Source: a virus
DNA: 64,000 nucleotides
Direction: 5' to 3' (one strand)
IMG/VR virus record: IMGVR_UViG_3300031221_000001
Span: 31,138-95,137 of that record
Within the stretch, counting starts at the first letter, position 1; every line of letters starts with the position of its first letter. The notes below the pieces were generated by a model. It was not told the DNA's origin. It did no database searches and saw nothing but the letters and a program-made list of their open reading frames with translations. Positions 26,127-34,797 of this stretch are shown here, one piece after another. The position numbers were made by a program, and so were the translations under genes.

Positions 26127-27024
26127 AAGGATATACAGACAAATAGGACACTCAAAGATTGTAGGAGTTGGAGAGGATAGTCCTGTAGTTGGTTTTGGAT
26201 TTGCAATAATTCCAAACGACATGGACCGATCTACGTATATAAATCGATACTACAAGACAGGACTGTGTATGATCGTCAGTACATACAATGAAGTAATTAA
26301 AGACGTGAGAGTGCCTCTACACTTACTTCAAGAAATACAGTTTCCACAACAATCAGGAGCGTACGGATCATTAGTTTCTTGGAATTGCCAGCCTGTCACG
26401 AATCAGATTTCTTTAACAGGAATACATCAAGGACCAGGCAAAATTTTCCTTAAAAAAGAAAACGTGTGGACCACTTCTAGAACGATTGCTGGAAAGGGAC
26501 GAATATCGACTATAACAGACCTCAATACAAAGACTCATACAATCAACAGTCGAAACGACGAGAGTGTAGAAGGAGGAATCTCGCTGATATCGTCTAGTGA
26601 AGTAGGAAAGTCAAAGTTCAGTATATACAATAACGGATCTGCGATACTGGAGACAGATGACAAATTAGATGTGGTTTGTGAAAATCAAATATCGATTAAA
26701 ATAGGATCGGAAAAGCCTAGCCACTTAACTATTGATGGTGAAGGCAACTTATCATACACCGATCAGCACGAAAATACGGTCCGGATTACACAAGAAGGAA
26801 TATTGCAAGAAGCAAAGCTAATTCAGTTAGGCAAGGAGGCCGAGCAAGAAGCTATGCTTTCGGGAGAATGGAAGACTCTTCAAGAAAAGCTAATTCAAGC
26901 GATTCAATCATTGACCGTGCCAACAGCGCTAGGACCGTCAGGAACTCCAATCAATACGCAAGTGTTTAGTCAAATAGCACAAGAGCTAGATAAAGTGAAA
27001 TCTAAAAAAGTCACCCTAGAATAA
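26116..27024 (+). CDS. Baseplate spike protein (gpV-like)
   Basis: 302 residues from ATG 26116. An upstream in-frame TTG at 26098 is less likely. The N-terminal part fits an OB-fold (IVGVGEDSPVVGFGFAIIPND). A beta-helix-like middle follows (FSIYNNGSAILETDD, HLTIDGEGNLSYTD). The C-terminus LTVPTALGPSGTPINTQVF is typical of phage baseplate assembly protein V/spike proteins. Located after the hub gene, it should form the central spike trimer. It overlaps the hub gene by 11 bases. Confidence 0.75.
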   Translation: MKTRRIYRQIGHSKIVGVGEDSPVVGFGFAIIPNDMDRSTYINRYYKTGLCMIVSTYNEVIKDVRVPLHLLQEIQFPQQSGAYGSLVSWNCQPVTNQISLTGIHQGPGKIFLKKENVWTTSRTIAGKGRISTITDLNTKTHTINSRNDESVEGGISLISSSEVGKSKFSIYNNGSAILETDDKLDVVCENQISIKIGSEKPSHLTIDGEGNLSYTDQHENTVRITQEGILQEAKLIQLGKEAEQEAMLSGEWKTLQEKLIQAIQSLTVPTALGPSGTPINTQVFSQIAQELDKVKSKKVTLE

Positions 27025-27485
27025 TGCTTAATCAAAAGATTCTTATACAAGAAATTCGTAAAATTGCAGATCAAGAAAGTCCGCAATTCGAACGCTTTCC
27101 TAAAACTTCAATCGAAGTTGCTGAGAGATGGTCAAAGGCAATTGACGTATACGCAAAGGCAATTGTACCACAATCAACGTCGTCAGCAAAGGCTAGGACA
27201 GAAATGATTGCTATAATGAGCACAATCTCTCCTACAGTAGACGGATTAACTATTCTCAGTCAAGCAATTACTACATACGCTATATCACTAGCGATAGGAA
27301 TGGGACCTACTTTTGTAGCAGTGCCTCCTACAATTCCGTTAGCACTAGCTTCAGTAGCTCCTGTAGGTCTGTCAGGAGGATCGTCTGATCAATGCTGTAC
27401 TCTACTTGGTGAAATTATTGACAAATGGTTCAGATTAGGGATAGCAGTAAATACATCAACGGGAGCGACTATCGTTTGGAATTAA
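27024..27485 (+). CDS. Baseplate-associated protein of unknown function
   Basis: 153 residues. A helical N-terminus is followed by a hydrophobic, Pro/Ala-rich middle (IGMGPTFVAVPPTIPLALASVAPVG) and two adjacent cysteines near residue 128. Similar small proteins with such Pro/Ala segments are found by spike genes in marine phages as far as I recall. It might be a spike cap or chaperone. The start overlaps the spike stop. Confidence 0.5.
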   Translation: MLNQKILIQEIRKIADQESPQFERFPKTSIEVAERWSKAIDVYAKAIVPQSTSSAKARTEMIAIMSTISPTVDGLTILSQAITTYAISLAIGMGPTFVAVPPTIPLALASVAPVGLSGGSSDQCCTLLGEIIDKWFRLGIAVNTSTGATIVWN

Positions 27486-27511
27486 ATTAGGATATTTACT
27501 GCAAAAATAAT

Positions 27512-27925
27512 ATGAGTCAGAGAATTGTAATAGATCGGTACAGCCCTGAAGAGTCTCAGACAATTGGAAAGTTCTACTTATTAGGTCAATCCGACAGTCT
27601 CTTGAAGGAGTGGGACTCTATGGAATTGCCATGGCTAAACAATCAACAATATATAAGTTGCGTTCCTATTGGAATTTACACTGCAATTAGACACTACTCA
27701 CCAAAGTTTGGAGAATGTCTATGGATTCAAGACGTTCCTGGCAGATCTGAGATATTAGTGCATTATGCTAACTATCACTATGACCTACTTGGATGTATTG
27801 GTATTGGTCAAGACCTAGCTTACATTGATCAAGATAAAGACATCGACATCACATCTTCTAGAAAATCAATGAGAGAGTTGATGGAATTAATAGAAGGAGA
27901 CGCGATAGAGATTGAAATAAAATAA
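27512..27925 (+). CDS. DUF5675-like protein
   Basis: 137 residues. The segment LPWLNNQQYISCVPIGIYTAIRHYSPKFGECLWIQDVP, followed by HYANYHYDLLGCIGIG, matches the conserved core of the DUF5675 family as I know it, with the invariant Cys and His-Tyr positions. Members occur in phages and contractile secretion clusters. A role in cell-wall binding or cleavage has been suggested but is not established. It lies in the baseplate module between spike and tail genes. Confidence 0.7.
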   Translation: MSQRIVIDRYSPEESQTIGKFYLLGQSDSLLKEWDSMELPWLNNQQYISCVPIGIYTAIRHYSPKFGECLWIQDVPGRSEILVHYANYHYDLLGCIGIGQDLAYIDQDKDIDITSSRKSMRELMELIEGDAIEIEIK

Positions 27926-27928
27926 CGC

Positions 27929-28666
27929 ATGGCACTAGAATCAGCACAGCAAATTCAAAAATTCATAACAGACGCAGGAAAGGCGGGTGCAAACGCACTA
28001 TTTCCTAATGACTTTGAATATTATGCAATTACGCTTGAATTGACAGATTCTAAAGGAACCACTGTAGACTACTTGACTTTTCCTGTCAATCCTGAGGGAA
28101 TTGATTATAATGAAACTAGTTTAGTCAACATTAAAAAGACATTAGGTGGAGTAACTGCACTAGATACATCAAGCTTCATTCCAAAAAAATACACAATTAC
28201 AGGAACGTTTGGTAAAAAGTTTAGATTGCTACTAACAAAGCCTTCCACTAGTGAACTGTCTACAGATAAAGGAGTGTACGATAAAATTCAAAGTGGATTA
28301 GAAATCAAAACATCTGTATTGAACGCAAAGCTCAAAACAGGGTACGGAACCACAAAGCTATTAGAGGCAATCATAACAAAGTCTAGCGGATTAGATCAGT
28401 ACAATCGTCCAATGAGACTGTACTTATACAATCCTACTCTCAATCATAATTTTTTGGTTAAGAGTCAATCGATCATGTTACATCAAGACAAGCAGGCGTC
28501 GAATATGATGTGGAAGTACACACTAACGCTAACAGCAATTGCACCAATCGACAGATTGAAGGTCGATCAAGATGTAGACTCTTCTCTTTTGAACTCCTCA
28601 TCAATTTCTGTGTTGAGTAAAGGAGCGAACATTTTAGCTAAGAACATCAAACAAAGCATTTTTTAA
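27929..28666 (+). CDS. Putative baseplate / tail-tube initiator protein
   Basis: 245 residues. An N-terminal helix is followed by a beta domain with LTFPVNPEGIDYNE and ITGTFGKKF, a phrase seen in phage and injection-system proteins that join tube and baseplate. There is no membrane segment. A role as a tube initiator or hub-adaptor is inferred from this pattern and from its place between DUF5675 and the wedge genes. It overlaps the next start. Confidence 0.6.
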   Translation: MALESAQQIQKFITDAGKAGANALFPNDFEYYAITLELTDSKGTTVDYLTFPVNPEGIDYNETSLVNIKKTLGGVTALDTSSFIPKKYTITGTFGKKFRLLLTKPSTSELSTDKGVYDKIQSGLEIKTSVLNAKLKTGYGTTKLLEAIITKSSGLDQYNRPMRLYLYNPTLNHNFLVKSQSIMLHQDKQASNMMWKYTLTLTAIAPIDRLKVDQDVDSSLLNSSSISVLSKGANILAKNIKQSIF

Positions 28667-29592
28667 TGGCACTTCCAAACGACATAGTCTCACAATTTCA
28701 CAAATTGACTAGATATCCATTAGCTGAGTATCTAAATCAATTCGTCGACTTTATTGACGTTGATAGAAACAATATTTTAGAATATTATTCGGGAAACGTT
28801 GACGTTCCTAATAAAACTAGTTTTGAAAAACTAAACAACTTACTCAAGCACAGCTCGCTAATTAATGATACGATAGAGAATTATAGAGACAGAATGAATA
28901 ATGGAGCTTACTGGGAACTTGTTGAGCTTCTATCTAACATAGAAGTCTCTCTCTCAACAATTGAAAACAGCTCTAAGTGGTTACGATCTACAATTTCAAA
29001 AAACAACTTTACTCCACAAGTTGAGTTAAATTATGTACTAAAACAGTTAGAAACGTTAGAGGATGCTTCTGTCAAGTCTGGATCCAATGACAAGGACAAC
29101 GATTGGGTGACTATTGCATTAAGAAATGACCTAGAAGAAGAATTGTACACTCCAGACGGAGGGAATTCACTACTAATAGGATATCAAAACAAACTGACAG
29201 TAAGACTGCAATCAGTTGTTGATAATGTAGTAGGTGAAAAAGCATATGGACTAGACTTCAATAAAAAGCTGACCTTCAACCAAGAAGGACTTGAGGTGTT
29301 AGGCTATAAAGAAACGATGTCTCAGTCCGTCAATGTTCTAGCAAATTTGAGACAAGGAAACACTCCAGAATTTCCGCAAGACGGGATTCAAAGTGAGTTA
29401 GTTGTTGGAAGCAACAGAGCAGCGATTGCATATCCAGTACTGTTTAGACAGTTTTATGCAACTTTTAGAAGAGATGATACGTTAAAAGCACTAAGGATAA
29501 CCAATATAGAAAATACGCAAGAAGCACTTTTATTAGACTTCTCAGTAGAGACTAGATTGGGGGAAGAAATAGAACAAACAACGCAACTATGA
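28666..29592 (+). CDS. Baseplate protein, possibly gp25-like at the C-terminus
   Basis: 308 residues. The N-terminal half is helical (about residues 40-130). The C-terminal 90 residues (GIQSELVVGSNRAAIAYPVLFRQFYATFRRDDTLKALRITNIE) loosely fit the wedge protein gp25/GPW pattern. The next gene is a J-like wedge protein, with which gp25 always partners. The call is uncertain. Confidence 0.5.
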   Translation: MALPNDIVSQFHKLTRYPLAEYLNQFVDFIDVDRNNILEYYSGNVDVPNKTSFEKLNNLLKHSSLINDTIENYRDRMNNGAYWELVELLSNIEVSLSTIENSSKWLRSTISKNNFTPQVELNYVLKQLETLEDASVKSGSNDKDNDWVTIALRNDLEEELYTPDGGNSLLIGYQNKLTVRLQSVVDNVVGEKAYGLDFNKKLTFNQEGLEVLGYKETMSQSVNVLANLRQGNTPEFPQDGIQSELVVGSNRAAIAYPVLFRQFYATFRRDDTLKALRITNIENTQEALLLDFSVETRLGEEIEQTTQL

Positions 29593-30776
29593 TAACTAGA
29601 ATTTCGACAATAAACGAACTCAAACAGATATACGTTGAGATCTTATTAAACAAAACAGATAAGATAACTAAAATATCTGACGAGAGCGTTAATAATGGCA
29701 TTGCGTATGGTATTGCTAAGATAGGCCAGAAAGCAGCTAAGGACATAGCACTAGTTGAAAGCCACTCCTTTCCGAACAGCGCTTTCGGGAAACACTTAGA
29801 TCAAGTTGCAGAAAAGAATGGGATTGCGCCTAGATTTGGAGCAAGTCAGTCATCAACTTATTTAAGGGTAGTGGCTACTCCAGGAACTGAATATGTAGTA
29901 GACACTCACACATTCTTCGGAAGCGGAGAGACGTTTGAACTAATTGAAGATGTTACTGTCGGCACTGAAGGATATGTGTACGCAAAAGTACGAAGCCAAG
30001 ATGTGGGACTGAAAACTAATCTTGCAGCACTGACCATAAATACAGTAACTCCACAACCGACAGGACATTTATTTGTAACAAATGAATATGAAGCTACTGG
30101 AGGTAGAAATGTTGAAGGAGATGCGTTATTCAAATTAAGAATTAAGGACGGTGCAAACATTAGTGCTAGAGGAACCTTAGCGTATATCACTCAAGTATTT
30201 TTGAAATTCAACTCAAACATACTTAGCGTATATAGTTATGGGGTGAATGATCAAAATCAAACAGTACTTGCAATAGCAACGCAGAACGGAGTAGATCTCA
30301 ATTCAGATGAATTGAGTCAATTATCTGTAGACGTAGCGCCGTATTTAAGTTTGACTGAATTTAATTCAGTAACCAACAATAGTATAGGAGTAGAATTGAG
30401 AAATGTAGAGTATCAAGAAATAGACATTAGCTTTAGAACGGAGCTGATTCAATCAACCTCTGCAGACTCAATTAGAAAAGACCTACAAATTAGAATGAGC
30501 AAATATTTAGATATAAGAAACTGGAAGGCAGGACAGCAAGTTGAGTGGGATGCTCTGTTACAAATAGTCAAAGAACATCCAAGCATAAAATATGTTGCAG
30601 ATTCATTCTTTTCTCCAAGAAGAGATGTGTATGTTGAGCCAGGAAAGTTTCCTAGGGTTCGAGGATTTGTGATGCTCGATCTCGATGGTAAATTAATCAA
30701 TGACAATCAAGGACTGCTAGATCCAATCTTCTATCCGAACGATATAGACTTTAGCTTTCAACAAACTATACTATAA
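29589..30776 (+). CDS. Baseplate J-like wedge protein
   Basis: 395 residues. The layout and phrases (HLDQVAEKNGIAPRFGASQSS, EATGGRNVEGDALFKLRI, and a C-terminal WKAGQQVEWDALLQIV domain) match the baseplate J/Mu gp47 family, which form the wedges that hold the baseplate in its extended state. It overlaps the upstream gene by four bases and the next by one. Confidence 0.85.
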   Translation: MITRISTINELKQIYVEILLNKTDKITKISDESVNNGIAYGIAKIGQKAAKDIALVESHSFPNSAFGKHLDQVAEKNGIAPRFGASQSSTYLRVVATPGTEYVVDTHTFFGSGETFELIEDVTVGTEGYVYAKVRSQDVGLKTNLAALTINTVTPQPTGHLFVTNEYEATGGRNVEGDALFKLRIKDGANISARGTLAYITQVFLKFNSNILSVYSYGVNDQNQTVLAIATQNGVDLNSDELSQLSVDVAPYLSLTEFNSVTNNSIGVELRNVEYQEIDISFRTELIQSTSADSIRKDLQIRMSKYLDIRNWKAGQQVEWDALLQIVKEHPSIKYVADSFFSPRRDVYVEPGKFPRVRGFVMLDLDGKLINDNQGLLDPIFYPNDIDFSFQQTIL

Positions 30777-33058
30777 TGAGTGGAGTCTCCGATTTAACCT
30801 CTGCAGGAAAGACTAAGACCATAGTATCTAATCCTAGTGGTCAGGTAAAGAACGCAACTACATACTACAAAGATTGTGGATTGCCTAATACACCTCCAAT
30901 TTTAGAGGATATTAGAATTAGAATCGACAGCAATTCTACCCATCAGTTCACTACATCAGATTTTTTGGAAAAATATCAAGATGTAGAAGGCGACTTGCCG
31001 TTAAGTGTCGTTGTAACTAGAGTGCCTAATAAAGGAACCTTAAAGCTAAATCAAATTCCAGTAATAAATGGTCAAAAGATTTCGTTTTCACAGATAGAGA
31101 GCTTGTCATTCACTCCTGCAGAAGGAGGTGGTGGAATTAAATACACTAACTGCAAAGTTCAAATTAATGACGATGGGATTGCTCCGAATCCGTTTAGTGT
31201 GGTTTCTAAAATAACGTTTGACGTAATTATAAACGAACCACCATCAGTACAAGACAACAGCATTTCAATCATAGACGATGAATCCTACACTTTTAAGGTC
31301 AACGACTTTCTTATAGGATTCGTTGATAGTCAAAATGATCAGCCATTACAGTTGCAGATACAGTCTCTTCCAGAACAAGGAATTCTCAGACTTGACGGAC
31401 AAACGTTAACTGTAGGACAAATAATTGGAATCTCACAAGCACAGCTAATAAGATACATCCCAACACAAAATTCATTCGGAACTCCAGTCACTAGCTTCTT
31501 ATTTGCTGTTAGCGATGAAGGTTCTCAAGAGTTTAGTGAAAGTGCACAAATGTTCATTAACGTAAACGCCAGGCCACAGTTCAATGGGTCTGTGATTACA
31601 TTAGAGTTCAATTCTTCGTTCAGATTCTCACAAGACTTTTTTAATCAAAGAACTGTAGATCCTGACGAAGATGGTTTGAGCGCAATAAAAATAATCAATC
31701 CGCCAGCAGTTGGTCAATTGACATTCAAAGGCGTTCAAGTTCAGCAGAATCAAGCAATACCAATATCCTCACTAAGTCAATTCGAATTAAAGTACACTCC
31801 TATAATAGGACAGTCAGGATACGGATATACTACAATAATATTTCAAGTAAGAGATGCTGATAGTGAGAGTCCTGCTTGGAGTAACGCTAACACTACGACA
31901 GTTAATGTATTGGAAGAAGTCAATGAGCCACCTACAGTTTCTAATGGATTATCATTTACCATAGAGACCTCAACAGAATATTCATTTACGTGGGCACAGT
32001 TTGAGAATGAGTTTGTAGATCCTGAAGGCGATCCTATGCAAACGGTGAGAATAGAATCTCTTCCACAGATTGGATCTCTAATCTATCTAGGCAATCCAGT
32101 TGCGCAAGGAGATGAATTTACACAAGCACAAGTTGCAGATTTGAAATATCAATCGGCACTCGTAGCTCCTCTAACAGAAGCGTTTAGTTGGTCTGCAGAA
32201 GATAGTGTAGGTCAATTTAGCAACATAGGAACAGTGACAGCAACGATAGAGCAGCCAGTACAACCTGCTCCAGACACGATAGCGTTAGAAATTGCTGTAG
32301 GAGGGTGTAGAGTTGTTGCAAATAATTGGACACCTGCATGGATTTTGGCAACCGACTTTGTAGAACTTAACACGATAGTGTATTCAGATGAGCTATTAAC
32401 TCAAAGAGTAAATGGACAAAATCAAATTCACAGAATCAAGCAAATTCCGTTTGTAATTCCAAAAGAATTTGTAATCAACTCTCAAGGAGAAATTACTTTA
32501 GTCAGGAATTGTGGACTTCAAGTATCAGCAGCTTCAGTCGAAGTTGCGCCAGGTAATTGTACCGATTCGATTGGAGATCTGCAATTTACAGAGCTTTTTT
32601 ATTCGTCAGGAGCTACTTTGGAAGAAGGAACGATTTTATACACAGAAGATTCGTTGACTACAAAATTCAATGGTGGTGGAAACGATTATAGATTTAAAAG
32701 TGTAAATGGATTGCTAATTGAGCAACTATTTACAATAGAAAGTAATGGAGAAATTGGTAGCGCAGATGCTTGCATCAATGCTCAAGGATATGACGGAGTG
32801 CTTTTAGTCAATGACTGTTCGACTAGTGGAGGACTAAATACCCTAGTTGATTTAACAGATACGACAGTAGGAGGAGTAGCGTTTTATCCAGGATCGCTTG
32901 ACAGATTTCCTGGTCAAGATCTCTTGTATAGAATAAGTTTCGGAGGAGAAAATCAGTTTTATCCTCCAGGAGCAACTCAACTAATTATTTCATCGTTCTT
33001 AGTAAAGATAAACAATAACGGACAAATCACTCAACGAAATCAATGTAGCATTTTTTAA
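30776..33058 (+). CDS. Large baseplate-associated repeat protein (cadherin/Ig-like)
   Basis: 760 residues. Residues about 35-500 are four cadherin-like repeats of about 110 residues, each starting with PPILEDI/PPSVQDN/RPQFNGS/PPTVSNG and ending near a RFSQDFF/YSFTWAQFEN-type helix. Residues about 500-760 are three further repeats of about 75 residues, each ending in VINSQGEI / IESNGEI / INNNGQI. Such chains extend from the baseplate or fibres and often bind the host surface. No enzyme motif is seen. Confidence 0.7.
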   Translation: MSGVSDLTSAGKTKTIVSNPSGQVKNATTYYKDCGLPNTPPILEDIRIRIDSNSTHQFTTSDFLEKYQDVEGDLPLSVVVTRVPNKGTLKLNQIPVINGQKISFSQIESLSFTPAEGGGGIKYTNCKVQINDDGIAPNPFSVVSKITFDVIINEPPSVQDNSISIIDDESYTFKVNDFLIGFVDSQNDQPLQLQIQSLPEQGILRLDGQTLTVGQIIGISQAQLIRYIPTQNSFGTPVTSFLFAVSDEGSQEFSESAQMFINVNARPQFNGSVITLEFNSSFRFSQDFFNQRTVDPDEDGLSAIKIINPPAVGQLTFKGVQVQQNQAIPISSLSQFELKYTPIIGQSGYGYTTIIFQVRDADSESPAWSNANTTTVNVLEEVNEPPTVSNGLSFTIETSTEYSFTWAQFENEFVDPEGDPMQTVRIESLPQIGSLIYLGNPVAQGDEFTQAQVADLKYQSALVAPLTEAFSWSAEDSVGQFSNIGTVTATIEQPVQPAPDTIALEIAVGGCRVVANNWTPAWILATDFVELNTIVYSDELLTQRVNGQNQIHRIKQIPFVIPKEFVINSQGEITLVRNCGLQVSAASVEVAPGNCTDSIGDLQFTELFYSSGATLEEGTILYTEDSLTTKFNGGGNDYRFKSVNGLLIEQLFTIESNGEIGSADACINAQGYDGVLLVNDCSTSGGLNTLVDLTDTTVGGVAFYPGSLDRFPGQDLLYRISFGGENQFYPPGATQLIISSFLVKINNNGQITQRNQCSIF

Positions 33059-33060
33059 TT

Positions 33061-34797
33061 ATGACAGAAGTAAACAACATACTATCGAGTACTGGACAAG
33101 CGATTAGGTTTAAGCTTGACGGTCCTATTACTGGCGTTGAAGGCATTGAAGGATTTACTGATAAAGTGACTGGAGAGGATCAGTTTAAGTTTATTGAGAA
33201 AGAATTTAGATTTACAACAGATGCGATAAATTGGGGGAATTGGATTGAATTAACTGATCAAAATTTACAGCAAATCGACATCAAGCCTCAATTTGATTTT
33301 GATATCGAATATAGGTACACAAGAAGAGGCTCTGAGGGAGGAGAGATTGAGTGGTGTTGGATCAATTTAAACACAGTCAAAGCCGACACTAATTGTGGAG
33401 AGGCTTTTAGTGACAGTATATTTGCACAATTTTTTAATTGTTGCTGTGATCAGGAGGTGCTAAATTGGTGTACAAATGTTCTTGAAAAAGTGTATGCATC
33501 AGGAATTGTGTCGAAGAGCTTAGTGAGAAATCAAAATCGGAACTTGAATAATGAAGATAGAGACTATATCGATTTTTGGAGATCAATAACCTGCTACTTT
33601 GCATTATTTGTCGCATATGCAAGAAAGTTTGAAAATTTAGATCAAGAACAGAGCTTGTTGACTGAATACTTGACTCAGAGAGGAATGTACCTATCTAGTG
33701 ATCAGCCATTAGATTCGATGCAGACGTTAATGAAGAGATATCACAATCAAATCTCGAAGAGATCGACAATTAGAATGGTTCAGTCTTCAGAAGAGATTGA
33801 TGGAGAGTTATTGAGACTAACATCTTACGATGCACATCAAGACGAATTCCTATTCAGCTCATCAAACAGTAAAACTTGTGGGTGGAGCGTTAATCAAAAC
33901 AGTCCTTTATTTAGAACAATTCACAATCAACTAGATTTAATTAAAATCTACAACATTCCGAAAGACGCTCAGATAGCTTCAGAAGTGTTTCCACTAATAA
34001 ATGAAGATGCGTGTACATTGGTGAACTCTTCTTCATCACTAGGATCTGCAGCAGTGAAAGAGCCTCCAATACTAGAAATTACGCCAGTGATCTCTCAAAA
34101 AAGTGGAATAAGTGTAGGAGGAATTCTTTCACAGACACAGGGACTTTTCGAAGAAGGGCTATTCGAAGAAGGATTGTTCGAGCAAGGATCTACGCCAGGA
34201 CAAAATGCAGAAGACTTTAAGGTGATTGTAAGCTCAAACATAACATACGCATTATCTTTCTATATGAAGACAACAGATCTTTCAGCAAAAATAAGTGTAA
34301 GTGGTCTAGGATTTGACGGACTAGATCGAGTGGTCAATCCATTAAATTTAGGAGTGACTACTGGAGGACTGTCTGTAACAAAGCTGTCCAATGTCGCATT
34401 GAACAAAATTACTTTACCTAAGGTAGATCAATGGTACTATGTTAGAGTGATCTTATTCAACTCATCGCAACGATTTATTGACGATCCTGAAGTACTAAAA
34501 ACATCGTTGGGTGTAGGTAATAATTTAAAAATGAGTAATTCTATGATAAGGTTTGCTCCAGAAGTTGTGTTAGATAATACAAATTCCGATATTGCACCGT
34601 CAACTAAAATATCTCTAAAAAATATTGAATTCAAACCGTTAAATACTGACTACGGAAAAGGATTTGTTGGAGGAACTTCTTTAATTGAAACTTGGATGAA
34701 AAACAACTCATTACAGCTAAATGAAGAAGACATTAATCAAGCTGTCAGAAACGATCTTATTCCATATAAAATGGGATTTGTAAACAATTTTATATAA
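33061..34797 (+). CDS. Baseplate wedge or fibre-attachment protein
   Basis: 578 residues. The N-terminal 110 residues are a beta domain; a Cys-rich segment (FFNCCCDQEVLNWC) follows near residue 125. Then a helical part (about 150-250) with YLTQRGMYLSSDQPLDSMQTLMKRY, a short repeat LFEEG x3, and a beta-rich C-terminal domain. The last 25 residues resemble a linker helix. It lies between a wedge and the collar fibre, so it probably connects fibres to the baseplate. Not assignable to a named family by eye. Confidence 0.55.
   Translation: MTEVNNILSSTGQAIRFKLDGPITGVEGIEGFTDKVTGEDQFKFIEKEFRFTTDAINWGNWIELTDQNLQQIDIKPQFDFDIEYRYTRRGSEGGEIEWCWINLNTVKADTNCGEAFSDSIFAQFFNCCCDQEVLNWCTNVLEKVYASGIVSKSLVRNQNRNLNNEDRDYIDFWRSITCYFALFVAYARKFENLDQEQSLLTEYLTQRGMYLSSDQPLDSMQTLMKRYHNQISKRSTIRMVQSSEEIDGELLRLTSYDAHQDEFLFSSSNSKTCGWSVNQNSPLFRTIHNQLDLIKIYNIPKDAQIASEVFPLINEDACTLVNSSSSLGSAAVKEPPILEITPVISQKSGISVGGILSQTQGLFEEGLFEEGLFEQGSTPGQNAEDFKVIVSSNITYALSFYMKTTDLSAKISVSGLGFDGLDRVVNPLNLGVTTGGLSVTKLSNVALNKITLPKVDQWYYVRVILFNSSQRFIDDPEVLKTSLGVGNNLKMSNSMIRFAPEVVLDNTNSDIAPSTKISLKNIEFKPLNTDYGKGFVGGTSLIETWMKNNSLQLNEEDINQAVRNDLIPYKMGFVNNFI
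34141..34185 (+). repeat. 15-base unit, three imperfect tandem copies
   Basis: In-frame units encoding GLFEE, GLFEE and GLFEQ at 34141-34155, 34156-34170 and 34171-34185. The DNA copies differ at several synonymous sites. Confidence 0.8.

Noticed and set aside
34011-34220. Plus-strand 69-codon frame rich in Arg and Ser inside the 33061-34797 gene
   Set aside because: It is an out-of-frame shadow of the LFEEG repeat region.
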